Positions 1 to 8,383 of a stretch of 64,000 bases of DNA are shown here, one piece after another; the first letter of the stretch is position 1, and each line of letters begins with the position of its first letter. Source of the stretch: Vibrio sp. LaRot3 (GTDB lineage Bacteria > Pseudomonadota > Gammaproteobacteria > Enterobacterales > Vibrionaceae); NCBI RefSeq assembly GCF_027587025.1, contig NZ_JAPPTI010000004.1, forward strand, positions 1-64,000, read 5' to 3'. A program made the position numbers and the translations under genes. The notes beneath the pieces were generated by a model. The model was not told the DNA's origin and searched no databases. It saw only the letters and a program-made list of their open reading frames with translations.

Positions 1-291
1 ATGTGGGTCGATAGTCGCCATGGATTGCTCGTCTGAACCAATAACACCCGCATTATTGATAAGTATGTCTAACTGAACATTGGATAGCTTAGAGGCCAAA
101 TTAGCTATTGAGGTTTCATCAGTGACCTCTAGTTCATGTAGTGTCAGCGAACTATTAACAAGCATGCTTTTTAACTGCATTGAAGGCTGACCACGATAAG
201 TAGAGATGACACTATAACCTAAAGCTAAAAACTGACGAGTTAATTCAAGCCCAATACCTCTTGAAGCTCCAGTGATTAAGACTGTTTCCAT
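1..291 (-). CDS. Short-chain dehydrogenase/reductase, 5' part only (integron cassette gene)
   Basis: The minus strand reads from ATG at 291 to the window edge and gives the first 97 residues. They contain the Rossmann nucleotide-binding motif TGASRGIG at residues 7-14 and the NNAG motif near residue 79, both diagnostic of classical SDR oxidoreductases. The catalytic Tyr-x-x-x-Lys part lies outside the window, so substrate and completeness are unknown. It is the last cassette visible and is oriented like the others, away from the integrase. Its own attC would lie left of the window. Confidence 0.85.
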   Translation of the reverse strand, partial: METVLITGASRGIGLELTRQFLALGYSVISTYRGQPSMQLKSMLVNSSLTLHELEVTDETSIANLASKLSNVQLDILINNAGVIGSDEQSMATIDPH

Positions 292-310
292 TTGCTGAAT
301 TTCCTTATTC

Positions 311-438
311 GTATAACGCCGCATTAAGTGGTGAACAACGCGACCACCCAAGCCTAAACCTTGCCACACAAAACACTGAAGCCGACCTAAACTGAAATTG
401 CCAAGCGTTGAGAATCCGTCTTAAATGCTTTGTTATGT
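311..438 (-). repeat. attC recombination site of the 433-798 cassette
   Basis: This is a 128-bp imperfect palindrome. It is bounded by the core-site heptamers GTATAAC (311-317) and GTTATGT (432-438), with conserved inner blocks beginning AACGCCGCATTAAG and ending AAATGCTTTGTTA. It closely resembles the other attC sites in the window, as expected for a Vibrio superintegron. It folds as a single strand for IntIA recombination. On the minus strand it follows the ORF of its cassette. Confidence 0.9.
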
Positions 439-798
439 TTGATGTTGAACCCTTAGTGATCGTAAGTTTACACAACTCACTAGTAATTTATATTCCAAAA
501 AACAACGTAAAAACACTAACGTTAAGACTAAGAGAGCAACGTAGCAATACAAACTAAAACGCTCAATTCCAAAGAAGCTCCCCTCAAGCGACCTCATTGC
601 TTGAAGCAACACGACTAATTGAACCCACGAATCACGGAAAGTTATGACTAAGCTTGCTGCTTTATAATGAGCCCTACTAGTCAAATTTCTTTCAATAATT
701 CGAAGCCATCGGTTGGGAGAAAGCCAAAAGATACGATGGTGCCAATACGTATATAAACCAGTCTTCATTCTACGCCCCACATGTAGTGTATAGGACAT
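433..798 (-). CDS. Hypothetical cassette protein with a hydrophobic segment
   Basis: This 121-residue ORF fills the cassette between attC 311-438 and attC 869-997. I do not recognise a family. The N-terminal third is basic and aromatic. Residues about 80-110 are strongly hydrophobic and could form one or two membrane segments. There is no clear ribosome-binding site before the ATG at 798, and the coding end runs into the attC site, as is common in integron cassettes. It is probably real because it is the only open frame of the cassette, but no function can be given. Confidence 0.5.
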   Translation of the reverse strand: MSYTLHVGRRMKTGLYTYWHHRIFWLSPNRWLRIIERNLTSRAHYKAASLVITFRDSWVQLVVLLQAMRSLEGSFFGIERFSLYCYVALLVLTLVFLRCFLEYKLLVSCVNLRSLRVQHQT

Positions 799-868
799 AT
801 TTTATACGATTTATTTTAGTTTTTAAGAAAACTTCACTAACCTCGAACATGCCTGTTGGAGTGTAAAA

Positions 869-997
869 ACATAACGCCCAATTAAGGGGTGAACAACGCC
901 TCCACCCAAACCTAAAGCATTGTGCCATAAACACTAAATTTGAAGTAGAAGCAAAAGTGCCAAGCGTTGTGAATCCCTCTTAAATTGCTTGTTAGGC
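869..997 (-). repeat. attC recombination site of the 1007-1627 cassette
   Basis: A 129-bp attC site bounded by ACATAAC (869-875) and GTTAGGC (991-997). It has the same inner blocks as its neighbours but slightly diverged arms: ACGCCCAATTAAG instead of ACGCCGCATTAAG, and TTAAATTGCTTG instead of TTAAATGCTTTG. It lies directly 3' of its ORF on the minus strand. Confidence 0.88.
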
Positions 998-1006
998 TTC
1001 TTAGCT

Positions 1007-1627
1007 TCAGAGTGATTGCCGCAATAGTTGATCCCTCACGTCATTGATAGTTTTTGAATACTCGTCAGCCTTAGCTCGCAATACTTTTACTCGTTGTTTG
1101 GATGCCTCATTTGTTAACGAGGCAGTTCTCGCTATTTCATTTACAACTTTCGAATACTCTAACAGAGGAGTCAAATGCTCTGGTTCTAACCAGAACATGT
1201 TTTTATTTAATATATCATTAAAAGGCTTTAAGTGTTTTTGATTGAGGACTAGGATCTGTCTCTTAAAATCCCTAGCTATTGTTTTCTCTGCATTCAAAAC
1301 GGTTAACTCAGCTTGCTTAGCTGGAACGCCATCTTTGATTTGCTGCTGCATTTTTATCAGTTTAGACTTAATTTCTTTATCAACCGATTTGTAGTAGTCA
1401 TCATATAAATGCAGAGAGGTGTTGAGTAGATAAGCCTGCTCCCAGACTTCAGCAAGCTTCATCACTTTTGTTTTGTTAAATTCGACATAAGCATTATTAA
1501 TAGACTTATTTTCTTCTAACAAATGTGCTGCATAAAATGCAGCCGCGCTAACTATCGCTCCAATGAAGAGCTTATCTATCAAACTCTTAACTACGTCATA
1601 CTTAATAGCTTTCCATAATTCTGACAT
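1007..1627 (-). CDS. Hypothetical cassette protein: N-terminal membrane anchor plus coiled coil
   Basis: The 206-residue product has one hydrophobic segment at residues about 20-36, followed by a long Lys/Glu/Gln-rich helical region likely to form coiled coil. No enzymatic motif is visible. A strong Shine-Dalgarno sequence, AGGAGG, sits seven bases before the ATG at 1627, so the cassette carries its own translation signal. It looks like a membrane-tethered cytoplasmic helical protein of unknown role. Confidence 0.65.
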   Translation of the reverse strand: MSELWKAIKYDVVKSLIDKLFIGAIVSAAAFYAAHLLEENKSINNAYVEFNKTKVMKLAEVWEQAYLLNTSLHLYDDYYKSVDKEIKSKLIKMQQQIKDGVPAKQAELTVLNAEKTIARDFKRQILVLNQKHLKPFNDILNKNMFWLEPEHLTPLLEYSKVVNEIARTASLTNEASKQRVKVLRAKADEYSKTINDVRDQLLRQSL

Positions 1628-1640
1628 TTATCCTCCTGAA

Positions 1641-1768
1641 GCCTAACGCCGCATTAAGGTGTGAGCAACGCGACCACGAAACTTAACCATACCACCGTAA
1701 ACACTGAACTCAACGATGGAATGAAAAATGCCATGCGTTGGGAATCACTCTTAAATGCTTTGTTAGCT
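1641..1768 (-). repeat. attC recombination site of the DUF2971 cassette
   Basis: A 128-bp attC site bounded by GCCTAAC (1641-1647) and GTTAGCT (1762-1768), with the canonical ACGCCGCATTAAG and TTAAATGCTTTGTTAG blocks. The last bases of the DUF2971 ORF overlap it. Confidence 0.9.
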
Positions 1769-2581
1769 TTGTTGGTTAATTGATTGCTTCGCTATTAAGC
1801 GCCATGAGTGTAAATCAGGCTCACATTGGAGTAACTTTACATCTTTGCGCCCCCAAGCCAACAGAATGTCCTTTAGTTCCTGCTGTGAAAAGTCTTTCTT
1901 TTTACTTACATTTTTATAGATATTTCGACCCAAATAGATCTCTTTAATCGAGTTTGGTGGTATGTCTAAGCAGTATAATGGGCGCCCTGATACCGAGATT
2001 TTATTCCACGCATTACTACGACCTTTTCCAAAGTGGTAGCTAAAAGGTAAGTCAGAGATGTCTTTGACAACCCTTACTTCTTCTTCATAACCCCATTCAA
2101 GTGATTTATATAAAAATGCTCTTTTTACTAAGTTAAACGCGTCAGAGTTAAATTCAATACCATTTCCAATACTCATTAGCTCGTCAGTATCAATTATTGG
2201 AAGGTTGCTATGAGGCTTAGTTGCAGAATAAATGACCTCTCCATATTGGCTAGGTATGACGCACGACTCTTTGTCTGAAAAACCAGCCATATCAACGTCA
2301 ATACCGATTACTACTCCTTGATGTTCGTCACCGTAGTGAGACCACATAAGTGGGTTCAATGGCTGTCTTGTAAGAGACAACACACCATAGTTTCGAGAGA
2401 ACCTATTTTTGCACGCACCTGTTGCTACACTAGCCGTAATAAATGAGTCACTATCTTCTTGAAAGCCAAAGGAAGTACATTCGAAAGGATCATTCAAGTC
2501 TTCTAAACAAGAGAAGCCAAGAGAATTATTCTCGATAACAGACTTTGCCGATTGAAACGACATATATTTATATAAAATCAA
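1763..2581 (-). CDS. DUF2971 family protein (integron cassette gene)
   Basis: The 272-residue product has the layout typical of DUF2971: an N-terminal LYKYMS-like start, LNDPFECTSFG at residues about 29-39, a central SLTRQPLNPLMWSHYGDEHQG stretch split around residues 69-88, and VVIGIDVD following. The biochemical activity of the family is not settled; members often appear in mobile DNA and near defence genes. The start appears to be TTG at 2581, preceded by GAGGA at suitable distance; the first ATG is only at codon 7. It is the fourth cassette from attI. Confidence 0.75.
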   Translation of the reverse strand: MILYKYMSFQSAKSVIENNSLGFSCLEDLNDPFECTSFGFQEDSDSFITASVATGACKNRFSRNYGVLSLTRQPLNPLMWSHYGDEHQGVVIGIDVDMAGFSDKESCVIPSQYGEVIYSATKPHSNLPIIDTDELMSIGNGIEFNSDAFNLVKRAFLYKSLEWGYEEEVRVVKDISDLPFSYHFGKGRSNAWNKISVSGRPLYCLDIPPNSIKEIYLGRNIYKNVSKKKDFSQQELKDILLAWGRKDVKLLQCEPDLHSWRLIAKQSINQQS

Positions 2582-2597
2582 CGTATTTCCTCGAAAA

Positions 2598-2694
2598 AGC
2601 TAACGCCGCATTAAGGTGTGAGCGACGCTTGGCTATACTTGAGCGAAGCGAAACCGCCAAGCGTTGCGAATCACTCTTAAATGCTTTGTTAGCT
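2598..2694 (-). repeat. Short attC site of the KAP NTPase cassette
   Basis: The site is bounded by AGCTAAC (2598-2604) and GTTAGCT (2688-2694) and is only 97 bp. The two outer arms match the other attC sites, but the central variable part is shorter and carries a different hairpin (CTTGAGCGAAGCG region). It originally closed the cassette that holds the KAP NTPase and its partner and is now separated from the NTPase gene by the prophage. Confidence 0.85.
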
Positions 2695-3114
2695 GTTTAA
2701 GCACGAAAGAGCCTCAATTGATGGCTCTAGATCATCCTCGATAATAAGCTTGAGTCTATATCCACTCAGTTTGTTCAATCGTTCTTGGTACTCAATATCT
2801 AAAGCATCCCGTAATTGAATTAACCAAGGTAGTTCCGTTTTGAGGCTTTCATTGAATGAGCTTACCGAGTATCTTTCCTTAAACATTGAACCCGTCCTTC
2901 TTTGCTCGGAGCCCTCTAAAGTAAGCAACTGTCTCACAAATTCATTTACCTCATGTAAGGAACCACTATAAATGAAAACTAGGGAATAGATGGGACTAAT
3001 GAGGAATAAATCGGACGAAACCTTTAACTGTAAGGGTTTGAGGTGGATTTCTGAGTCTGCGCGGCTTCGATAGTAAAATGAGAAAGATCCACCAACTCTC
3101 TCAATTTCATTCAC
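2689..3114 (-). CDS. Hypothetical partner of the KAP NTPase, second gene of a two-gene cassette
   Basis: A 141-residue protein with no family I recognise; it looks globular and mixed alpha/beta, with no signal peptide or membrane segment. It starts at GTG (3114), only seven bases from the presumed left end of the prophage. If the prophage is removed at 3121/36349, the KAP frame would end in TGA overlapping this GTG as GTGA, a typical translational-coupling arrangement. It was therefore probably co-translated with the NTPase (N-terminal part on the far side, 36350-37886). Alternatively it may be a displaced C-terminal piece of a longer NTPase; the reading frame argues against that. Its promoter and coupling are now lost. 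Confidence 0.55.
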   Translation of the reverse strand: MNEIERVGGSFSFYYRSRADSEIHLKPLQLKVSSDLFLISPIYSLVFIYSGSLHEVNEFVRQLLTLEGSEQRRTGSMFKERYSVSSFNESLKTELPWLIQLRDALDIEYQERLNKLSGYRLKLIIEDDLEPSIEALSCLNS

Positions 3115-3115
3115 G

Positions 3116-3120
3116 TAAAG
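3116..3120. other. Candidate prophage left junction / target-site copy TAAAG
   Basis: The five bases TAAAG precede a TG dinucleotide at 3121, where phage sequence appears to begin. The matching right flank is TAAAT at 36350-36354, directly after CA at 36348-36349. Mu-family insertion gives a 5-bp duplication and TG...CA ends. The copies here differ at the last base, so the boundary is a best guess and not a proven junction. Confidence 0.45.
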
Positions 3121-3149
3121 TGATCATCATAAAAAATCAGCGTTGAACT

Positions 3150-3178
3150 TTTAAATGGCGTTCAAACAGCGTTTAAAT
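3150..3178 (+). repeat. Phased TTTAAAC array A (three units, phage left end)
   Basis: Units TTTAAAT (3150), TTCAAAC (3161) and TTTAAAT (3172) start exactly 11 bp apart. The array lies between the phage left end and the 3' end of the repressor gene, 29 bp inside the left terminus. Here it could also be a transposase-binding region, but no equivalent phased array is seen at the right end. Confidence 0.6.
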
Positions 3179-3873
3179 CAATCAGCTATGTCTTTCGCTA
3201 AATGCACTACCTGGCCGATAACTTCAAACTGATGTTGATCTTCTTTTGGAATGTCCATCGCAGCATAAAGTGCATTGTCACTAATTAACCTCCAAGAACC
3301 CATCATGTCTTGGAAACGCTTAACAAACAGCTCATCACCATTCCTGAATACATAGATATAGCCATCTTTCGGGTCTTTACGGCCTAGGTGAACTACGAGC
3401 GTGTCATTATCGCTAATCGTTGGGTGCATGCTGTCGCCTTTCGCCCAAACTACCGACAGGTCTTTTTCTTCAAATCTTTTCCACTTCAACCACTTACGTC
3501 TGAATGCTAGGTATCTAGTTGGCTTTGTATCACTCTTTGTTAAACAACCATGACCTGCGGAAACTTGGACGCTATACCCAGGAATTAGGGCAAATTCACT
3601 TTCAACATCATCGGCCTTTTTAGTTTCTGGAGCTACAAGTCCTTCACCAGAAGCCAACCAGTCCAGAGATACGTCATTTATACGGGCAATTTGTAAGGCT
3701 TTATCGAGTCCTGGGGTTGAGCCATTGAGGTATTTCCTCATAGTACTAAGTGGAATTTTACACTTTAAGGCAAAAGAACTCTCCGTTTCATTACCCATTA
3801 GTGTTTTCAATCTATCCTGAATTGTACTTTGGTGTTTATCGTCAGAACTACCAAGTGTCTTATTAGTTTCCAT
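3178..3873 (-). CDS. c: Phage repressor, CI/LexA type with S24 peptidase domain
   Basis: Counting from the ATG at 3873 the product has 231 residues. An N-terminal helix-turn-helix (about residues 28-65, with SFALKCKIPLSTMRKYLNG) is followed by a linker and a LexA-like S24 domain. Catalytic Ser148 lies in GDSMHP and Lys185 in FVKRF. An Ala-Gly pair (106-107, in VSAGHG) is in the right place for self-cleavage, so SOS induction is plausible. In Mu the repressor is also the leftmost, leftward gene and silences the early promoter. A TTG four codons upstream (3885) is an alternative start. Confidence 0.88.
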   Translation of the reverse strand: METNKTLGSSDDKHQSTIQDRLKTLMGNETESSFALKCKIPLSTMRKYLNGSTPGLDKALQIARINDVSLDWLASGEGLVAPETKKADDVESEFALIPGYSVQVSAGHGCLTKSDTKPTRYLAFRRKWLKWKRFEEKDLSVVWAKGDSMHPTISDNDTLVVHLGRKDPKDGYIYVFRNGDELFVKRFQDMMGSWRLISDNALYAAMDIPKEDQHQFEVIGQVVHLAKDIAD

Positions 3874-4089
3874 TTCAGCTCTCAAATATCAATAACACCT
3901 TGTTTTTAAATGAATTAAAGCAAAGTCCGACAAGTAACCCCGAACCAATAACCCAAAAGTGCAAATTATTTTTCCTTTTGGGTTTGCAATTCATTCCAAT
4001 AGTGTTTATTGTTGCCCTATAGGATTAATCGTAACGTTGCCGCGTTAGGATAATTAATTACAAAAACGCTTAAGTATAGAGGTGATTAA
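3874..4089. promoter_or_regulatory. Divergent control region between repressor and ner
   Basis: This 216-bp AT-rich gap separates the leftward repressor from the rightward early genes, so it should hold the early promoter, the repressor promoter and their operators. The clearest element is a perfect 10-bp inverted repeat, AACCCAAAAG (3950-3959) and CTTTTGGGTT (3975-3984), with a second imperfect TGCAAA/TTTGCA symmetry inside it. Two similar ATAGGATTAAT and TTAGGATAATT stretches lie at about 4018-4056. I cannot assign exact -35/-10 boxes. Ner would be expected to bind here too. Confidence 0.5.
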
Positions 4090-4314
4090 ATGACACATCA
4101 AATTTCTGATTGGCACCGTGCTGATATCAAAGCAGCCCTTGAAAAGAAAGGACTTAACTACGCCGAGCTTTCTCGAAAGTCTGGTCTCAAATCTGGGACT
4201 TTGCACAATGCTTTGGTTCGTCATTGGCCAAAAGGCGAAAAGATTATTGCTGACGCTATAGGGGTTACACCTGAGGTAATCTGGCCTAGTCGATATTCCA
4301 ATAAGGCAGCATAA
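4090..4314 (+). CDS. ner: Ner-family early regulator (Nlp/SfsB-type HTH)
   Basis: The 74-residue protein resembles Mu Ner over its whole length: it opens with the DWHRADIKAAL pattern, has a helix-turn-helix (NYAELSRKSGLKSGTLHNAL, about 24-43) and ends RHWPKGEKIIADAIGV followed by PEVIWPSRY. In Mu, Ner represses the early and repressor promoters during lytic growth. Its position as the first rightward gene opposite the repressor fits. AGAGGTG at 4078-4084 serves as ribosome-binding site. Confidence 0.92.
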   Translation: MTHQISDWHRADIKAALEKKGLNYAELSRKSGLKSGTLHNALVRHWPKGEKIIADAIGVTPEVIWPSRYSNKAA

Positions 4315-4447
4315 CGCTATAGGAAAAATGGTCATGTTACATCCTTGCTTTGTTTGCTCTGAATACCTTCAGCATAAGCGCGACATGATCAAATCGGTAG
4401 AGGCAATGATCCTCTTTATTTGGAAAGTAGTTTTTAGGAGATTTCCA

Positions 4448-4936
4448 ATGGCACGACGTAGTTGGAAAAAAGTTCACCCTAACTCGCTCCGTCATTCAAT
4501 GGAGCTATGCCTTGAGCATGCAAGGCAAAAGAAAAATCTGTCGGTAGACAGAGTGGCAGATCTTATGGGCCAATCGAACAAGTGGAACCTATACAAATGG
4601 ATGGAGAACGGTCGAATGCCTGCCAGCCTCATTCGTCCATTCGAATACGCTTGTGGTATCGACTTAGTCACCCAATATCTTGCATCTTCAAGCCATAAAC
4701 TGCTTATTGATATTCCTTCTGGTCGTATCAGCGACGCCAAGGATATTAATGAACTACAAAGTTCATTCACTAGCGCGGTTGGCCTGCTCATTAGTTTTTA
4801 TTCTGATCGCGAAGATGCTGAAGATACCTTAGCTGCGCTCACTCAAGTGATGCGTGATGTTGCCTACCACCACGAAAATGTAAACCGTAGCCTTGAGCCG
4901 GAGTTACTCTTGTTTGAGGAAACACAGCATGACTAA
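4448..4936 (+). CDS. Phage DNA-binding regulator upstream of the transposase
   Basis: The ATG at 4448 is chosen because AGGAG precedes it closely; it gives 162 residues. An HTH-like region (about 30-55, [20 protein letters not shown]) is followed by an all-helical remainder. Similar proteins sit between ner and the transposase in other Mu-like phages, and the pattern recalls phage CII/CP76-type regulators, but I cannot confirm the family. The stop overlaps the transposase start by 8 bp (ATGACTAA), so the two are probably co-translated. The role may be control of early transcription or transposition. Confidence 0.65.
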   Translation: MARRSWKKVHPNSLRHSMELCLEHARQKKNLSVDRVADLMGQSNKWNLYKWMENGRMPASLIRPFEYACGIDLVTQYLASSSHKLLIDIPSGRISDAKDINELQSSFTSAVGLLISFYSDREDAEDTLAALTQVMRDVAYHHENVNRSLEPELLLFEETQHD

Positions 4937-6929
4937 TGACGTTAAGCAATGGTTTAGTGCGACTGAGCTTGTAGATTTACAAATAGTCGGAGTTCCTACG
5001 ACACCAGAAGGAATACGATTCAAGGCTAAATCGGAGCAATGGATCTATCAAACCCGAAGTGGTCAAGGTGGCGGCAAAGAATACCACATCGACTCTCTAC
5101 CAGAATCGGTTCGCGCAGCCATTATCCTCAAGCAAGGTTACATTGAAGCGAATGGTAAATACTTTCCTGTCGCGCCAGAGCAAAACGAACTCAGCTACTG
5201 CCGTGATGCACTATGGACAAAATGGGATAATGCCACCGAAAGCCAGCGTCAAAGAGCCAGTAAAAAAGCGATGCTCGCTAACGCTGTACGCCGCCTAATC
5301 AAGTCAGGCATTGCGGCTCAGTCTGCCTTTGTCATGGTAGCGAATGAGTATCAATCTTCAGAGGGTTCGGTCAGACGTACCTATTATGCCGCAAAGCACT
5401 ATGAAGTTTCTGATTGGGCTCCTGCGCTACTGCCAAAGCATCGCTCGCGCCGTGAGTACCTGGATGCAGAGTTTACGCAAGAAGCATGGGATTACTTCTT
5501 GGCAGATTACCTTCGCCCTGAGCAACCGACAAAAGCCGCGTGCTATCTCCGCTTACTGGAAGCCGCGAAAGCTCATGGTTGGGAAGTGCCTTCTGAAAGC
5601 TCTCTAAACCGCAAAATAGAACGTGAGCTAACCAAAGTAGAGATCGTATTAGCTCGCAAAGGTGAGCGAGCGGCATCGGAGCTCTATCCAGCGCAAGAGC
5701 GTAGCGTGCTTGGCTTGCATGCGATGGAGTGGATTAACGGTGACGGTTATCAACACAATGTCTTTGTTCGTTGGCACAACGGCGAAATCTTGCGTCCTAA
5801 AACATGGGTATGGCAAGACATCTACAGCCGAAAAGTGTTGGGTTACTACTGTGACATTTCTGAAAATAGTGACTCGATACGCTTGGCACTAATGCAGGTT
5901 ATTGAACGCTATGGCATTCCCCATCATGCGACCATCGATAACACTCGCGCCGCCGCGAACAAATGGCTAACTGGTGGTGTGCCTAACCGCTACCGCTTTA
6001 AAGTCAAAGAAGACGATCCCAAAGGTATCCTACCAATGCTTGGCATCGATACGCATTGGACTCAAGTGTTGTTTGGCACGGGTCATGGACAAGCAAAACC
6101 GGTTGAACGTGCGTTTTCCCATGGCGGTTTAGGTGAGCTGGTCGACAAACACCCTTTATTAGCAGGTGCATACACTGGCGCTAACCCAATGGATAAGCCT
6201 GGCAATTACAATGCGGCTAACGCCGTAAGTGTGGATGTCTTCCTTAAGGCTCTAGAAACTGGCATCAACCAATTCAATGCGCGCCCTAACCGCCGTACTG
6301 AAGTGTGTAACGGCATGATGAGTTTCGATGAAGCCTTCGCTAATAGTTATGCACAACAGCAAATTAAGAAAGCGACGAAAGAGCAACTTCGTCTACTGAT
6401 GCTGATGGCAGAAGTGAGCCGAGTGCAATCGGATGGCACGTTCTTCTTAGAATCTGGCGGCTCAATCAAGCAGCGTAAGAACCGCTACTACAACGTTAAG
6501 TTAGCTGAAAAGACATTTAAGAAAAACAAGCTCGTCGTGCGCTTTGACCCACAGCAGCTGCATGACTCTGTCTACTGCTACACCTTAGATGGCCGCTTTA
6601 TTTGTGAAGCAGAGTGTATTGAAAAAGTGGCGTTCAATGATAAGTCAGCGGCACGTGAGCAAGACCGTAACCGCAAGCAATTCGTGAAAGCCAACAAGCA
6701 GGCGCTAGCAGCGAAAAAACGCATGGGCATCAACGAGGCCGCAGCTCGACTTCCTACCACTGAAGAGCCTGAAGTACCAGAGACCAAGGTGGTTGAAATC
6801 TTCCAGCAACAAGGCAACACCGTGCGCGTTACTCAAGTAGAACAAGAGATAGACAGCGAAGAATACCAAGCGGCCTTTCAACGTGGCCTAGCCCAGCTCG
6901 TCCAAGAGCAACAAAAGAATTCAATTTAA
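4929..6929 (+). CDS. A: Mu-type DDE transposase (A protein)
   Basis: From ATG 4929 the product is 666 residues, close to MuA (663). The N-terminal winged-helix Mu DNA-binding domain (about 7-55, [10 protein letters not shown] and GVPTTPEGI) precedes helical end-binding domains and a retroviral-integrase-like core. The DDE residues appear at Asp272 (NGDGY), Asp337 (TIDNTR) and Glu393 (KPVERAF), almost the Mu spacing (269/336/392). A C-terminal basic region should contact B and host ClpX. The protein performs integration and replicative transposition of the phage. Confidence 0.95.
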   Translation: MTNDVKQWFSATELVDLQIVGVPTTPEGIRFKAKSEQWIYQTRSGQGGGKEYHIDSLPESVRAAIILKQGYIEANGKYFPVAPEQNELSYCRDALWTKWDNATESQRQRASKKAMLANAVRRLIKSGIAAQSAFVMVANEYQSSEGSVRRTYYAAKHYEVSDWAPALLPKHRSRREYLDAEFTQEAWDYFLADYLRPEQPTKAACYLRLLEAAKAHGWEVPSESSLNRKIERELTKVEIVLARKGERAASELYPAQERSVLGLHAMEWINGDGYQHNVFVRWHNGEILRPKTWVWQDIYSRKVLGYYCDISENSDSIRLALMQVIERYGIPHHATIDNTRAAANKWLTGGVPNRYRFKVKEDDPKGILPMLGIDTHWTQVLFGTGHGQAKPVERAFSHGGLGELVDKHPLLAGAYTGANPMDKPGNYNAANAVSVDVFLKALETGINQFNARPNRRTEVCNGMMSFDEAFANSYAQQQIKKATKEQLRLLMLMAEVSRVQSDGTFFLESGGSIKQRKNRYYNVKLAEKTFKKNKLVVRFDPQQLHDSVYCYTLDGRFICEAECIEKVAFNDKSAAREQDRNRKQFVKANKQALAAKKRMGINEAAARLPTTEEPEVPETKVVEIFQQQGNTVRVTQVEQEIDSEEYQAAFQRGLAQLVQEQQKNSI

Positions 6930-6948
6930 AACACAAAAGGAAAGACCT

Positions 6949-7899
6949 ATGACCAACGTAAGTTCAATGCCTCGAAGTCAAGAGAGTGTTATTGACGCTG
7001 TTCGCGTGATCCTTGAGGAAGGGGCCATCTCGCAAGCTGGCATATCGAAAGAGTCTGGGGTGTCTAAGACTGCGCTTAGTCAGTACTTAAAAGGCATCTA
7101 CCCTGGCGATGCTAACCGCGTCACCCAAGAGTTGAGTGCTTGGCTTGACCTACGTCATCGTAAGCAAACAACGGCCCCCCAATCACCAGGTTTTGTTGCA
7201 ACCACCACGGTAAAGCAGATTTGGGGCGCGCTTCAATACGCTCAGATTGCGTCGAACATTTCCATTATTTTTGGCAACCCAGGCGTGTCTAAAACCCAAG
7301 CTATCAAGCAGTACAAAAAGAACAACCCAAACGTGTGGCTTGTTACTGCGAGTCCATCACGTCGCGGCGTGCTTGAGTGTCTGTACGAAATCGCTTTAGA
7401 GGTTGGGATCCACAATCCACCTCGTCGTAGCGCACCGCTAGCTCGCCAAATCATCGAAAAGTTAGATGCTTGCCAAGGTCTGTTAATCATCGATGAATCT
7501 GACCAGCTTTCTTATGAAGCGCTTGAAGAGCTGCGCTCCATTCAAGACCGTGCCGATGTGGGGATGGCATTGGTGGGTAACCATCAAGTGTACTCCAACC
7601 TCACAGGTGGCAACCGCACCATGGACTTCGCGCGTTTGTTCTCTCGTGTAGGTAAGAAATTAGTGATTCACCGCGTGAAAAAATACGACGTCCGCGATGT
7701 GGCTGACGCATGGGGCATCGTCAACAAACCAGAGCGAGACCTCATGTTACAAATCGCGTTGAAACCTGGCGGCTTGCGAGTACTTGACCACACCTTACAA
7801 CTGGCCGCCTTGACCGCAAAAGGACAAGGCCAAGCTATTACGGTCAATCACATCAAAGCGGCGTTTAAAGACTTAGAAGAAGTCCACGACAGCAACTAA
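6949..7899 (+). CDS. B: Mu B-type ATP-dependent target-capture protein
   Basis: The 316-residue protein has an N-terminal HTH (about 28-50, SQAGISKESGVSKTALSQYL) and an AAA+ ATPase core. Walker A is GNPGVSKT at 109-116 and Walker B LLIIDES at about 178-184. MuB forms ATP-dependent filaments on target DNA, stimulates MuA and gives target immunity. It follows the transposase by 19 bp with an AAAGGAAAG ribosome-binding site, as in Mu. A small C-terminal helical domain completes it. Confidence 0.94.
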   Translation: MTNVSSMPRSQESVIDAVRVILEEGAISQAGISKESGVSKTALSQYLKGIYPGDANRVTQELSAWLDLRHRKQTTAPQSPGFVATTTVKQIWGALQYAQIASNISIIFGNPGVSKTQAIKQYKKNNPNVWLVTASPSRRGVLECLYEIALEVGIHNPPRRSAPLARQIIEKLDACQGLLIIDESDQLSYEALEELRSIQDRADVGMALVGNHQVYSNLTGGNRTMDFARLFSRVGKKLVIHRVKKYDVRDVADAWGIVNKPERDLMLQIALKPGGLRVLDHTLQLAALTAKGQGQAITVNHIKAAFKDLEEVHDSN

Positions 7900-7902
7900 C
7901 AG

Positions 7903-7940
7903 TAACCCACGTGAATCCTCTTCCTCCTACATAAAGGAGG
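7903..7940 (+). promoter_or_regulatory. 16-bp motif plus hairpin, copy 1
   Basis: TAACCCACGTGAATCC (7903-7918) is followed at once by an inverted repeat, TTCCTCCT...AGGAGGAA (about 7920-7940). It lies between B and the next small gene. Copies with a one-base difference occur at 12353 and 21104, each also followed by a hairpin and a gene start. The role is unknown: promoter element, attenuator or moron boundary are all possible. Confidence 0.45.
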
Positions 7941-7967
7941 AAACTGAACCACATAGGAAGGTGACAC

Positions 7968-8213
7968 ATGACACGTTCAACCGAAGTCTACAAATTAATG
8001 GGGAAATTACAGGCGCAAGGATGCATGCCTCAACCGCCACTTAAAACCCCACGCGGCGCGTTTATCTGCATTGCGCAGCCAACGCCTGAAATGGCCAAGC
8101 AAGCCACCGAAATTAAACAGTGTTTAAACGGCGTTCAAACCCTCGTTTACACCTTGAAATTGAGCGGCTGCACCATCCGTTGGCAAGGAGGTGCACCATG
8201 CACAACCCACTAA
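7968..8213 (+). CDS. Hypothetical small early phage protein
   Basis: An 81-residue protein with no recognised domain. The ATG follows AGGAAGGTG at good spacing. It starts the run of tightly packed early genes after B. Array B of the phased TTTAAAC motif lies inside it (8112-8140). The C-terminus overlaps the next start by 16 bp. Confidence 0.6.
   Translation: MTRSTEVYKLMGKLQAQGCMPQPPLKTPRGAFICIAQPTPEMAKQATEIKQCLNGVQTLVYTLKLSGCTIRWQGGAPCTTH
8112..8140 (+). repeat. Phased TTTAAAC array B (three units)
   Basis: Units ATTAAAC (8112), TTTAAAC (8123) and TTCAAAC (8134) are each 11 bp apart and lie within a coding frame. Because 11 is not a multiple of 3, the motif occupies a different codon phase in each unit, which points to selection on DNA and not on protein. 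Confidence 0.6.
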
Positions 8214-8383
8214 GTGCCCAAGTCATCGTGAATATTACCCCTAACCCAGAGCAAGGCCGTGTGGAATACATCGTGTGTACCCACGAGGGCGAAAGCTCTG
8301 GCATCAATCAACTGGCTGAAAAGCTACAACAAAGCGTGATGGCAGCCTTGCCAAAATGTGCCACACCTACAGGAGCAGAATAA
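8198..8383 (+). CDS. Hypothetical small early phage protein
   Basis: A 61-residue protein starting at ATG 8198, behind AAGGAGGTG, the best ribosome-binding site of the neighbourhood. It reads like a small beta-alpha protein (VIVNITPNPEQ, then VEYIVCTHEG) with no known family. The TAATG junction with the next gene implies translational coupling. Confidence 0.6.
   Translation: MHNPLSAQVIVNITPNPEQGRVEYIVCTHEGESSGINQLAEKLQQSVMAALPKCATPTGAE

Noticed and set aside
311..2694. Regularly spaced repeats separated by unique sequence, resembling a CRISPR array
   Set aside because: The repeats are about 97-129 bp, imperfectly palindromic, bounded by core-site heptamers and separated by whole genes. They are attC sites, not CRISPR repeats.
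3077..3120. Alternative prophage left ends at the TG near 3078 or 3144
   Set aside because: Neither gives a matching five-base flank after a CA at the right side; 3121/36349 gives four of five identical bases and keeps the neighbouring frames sensible.
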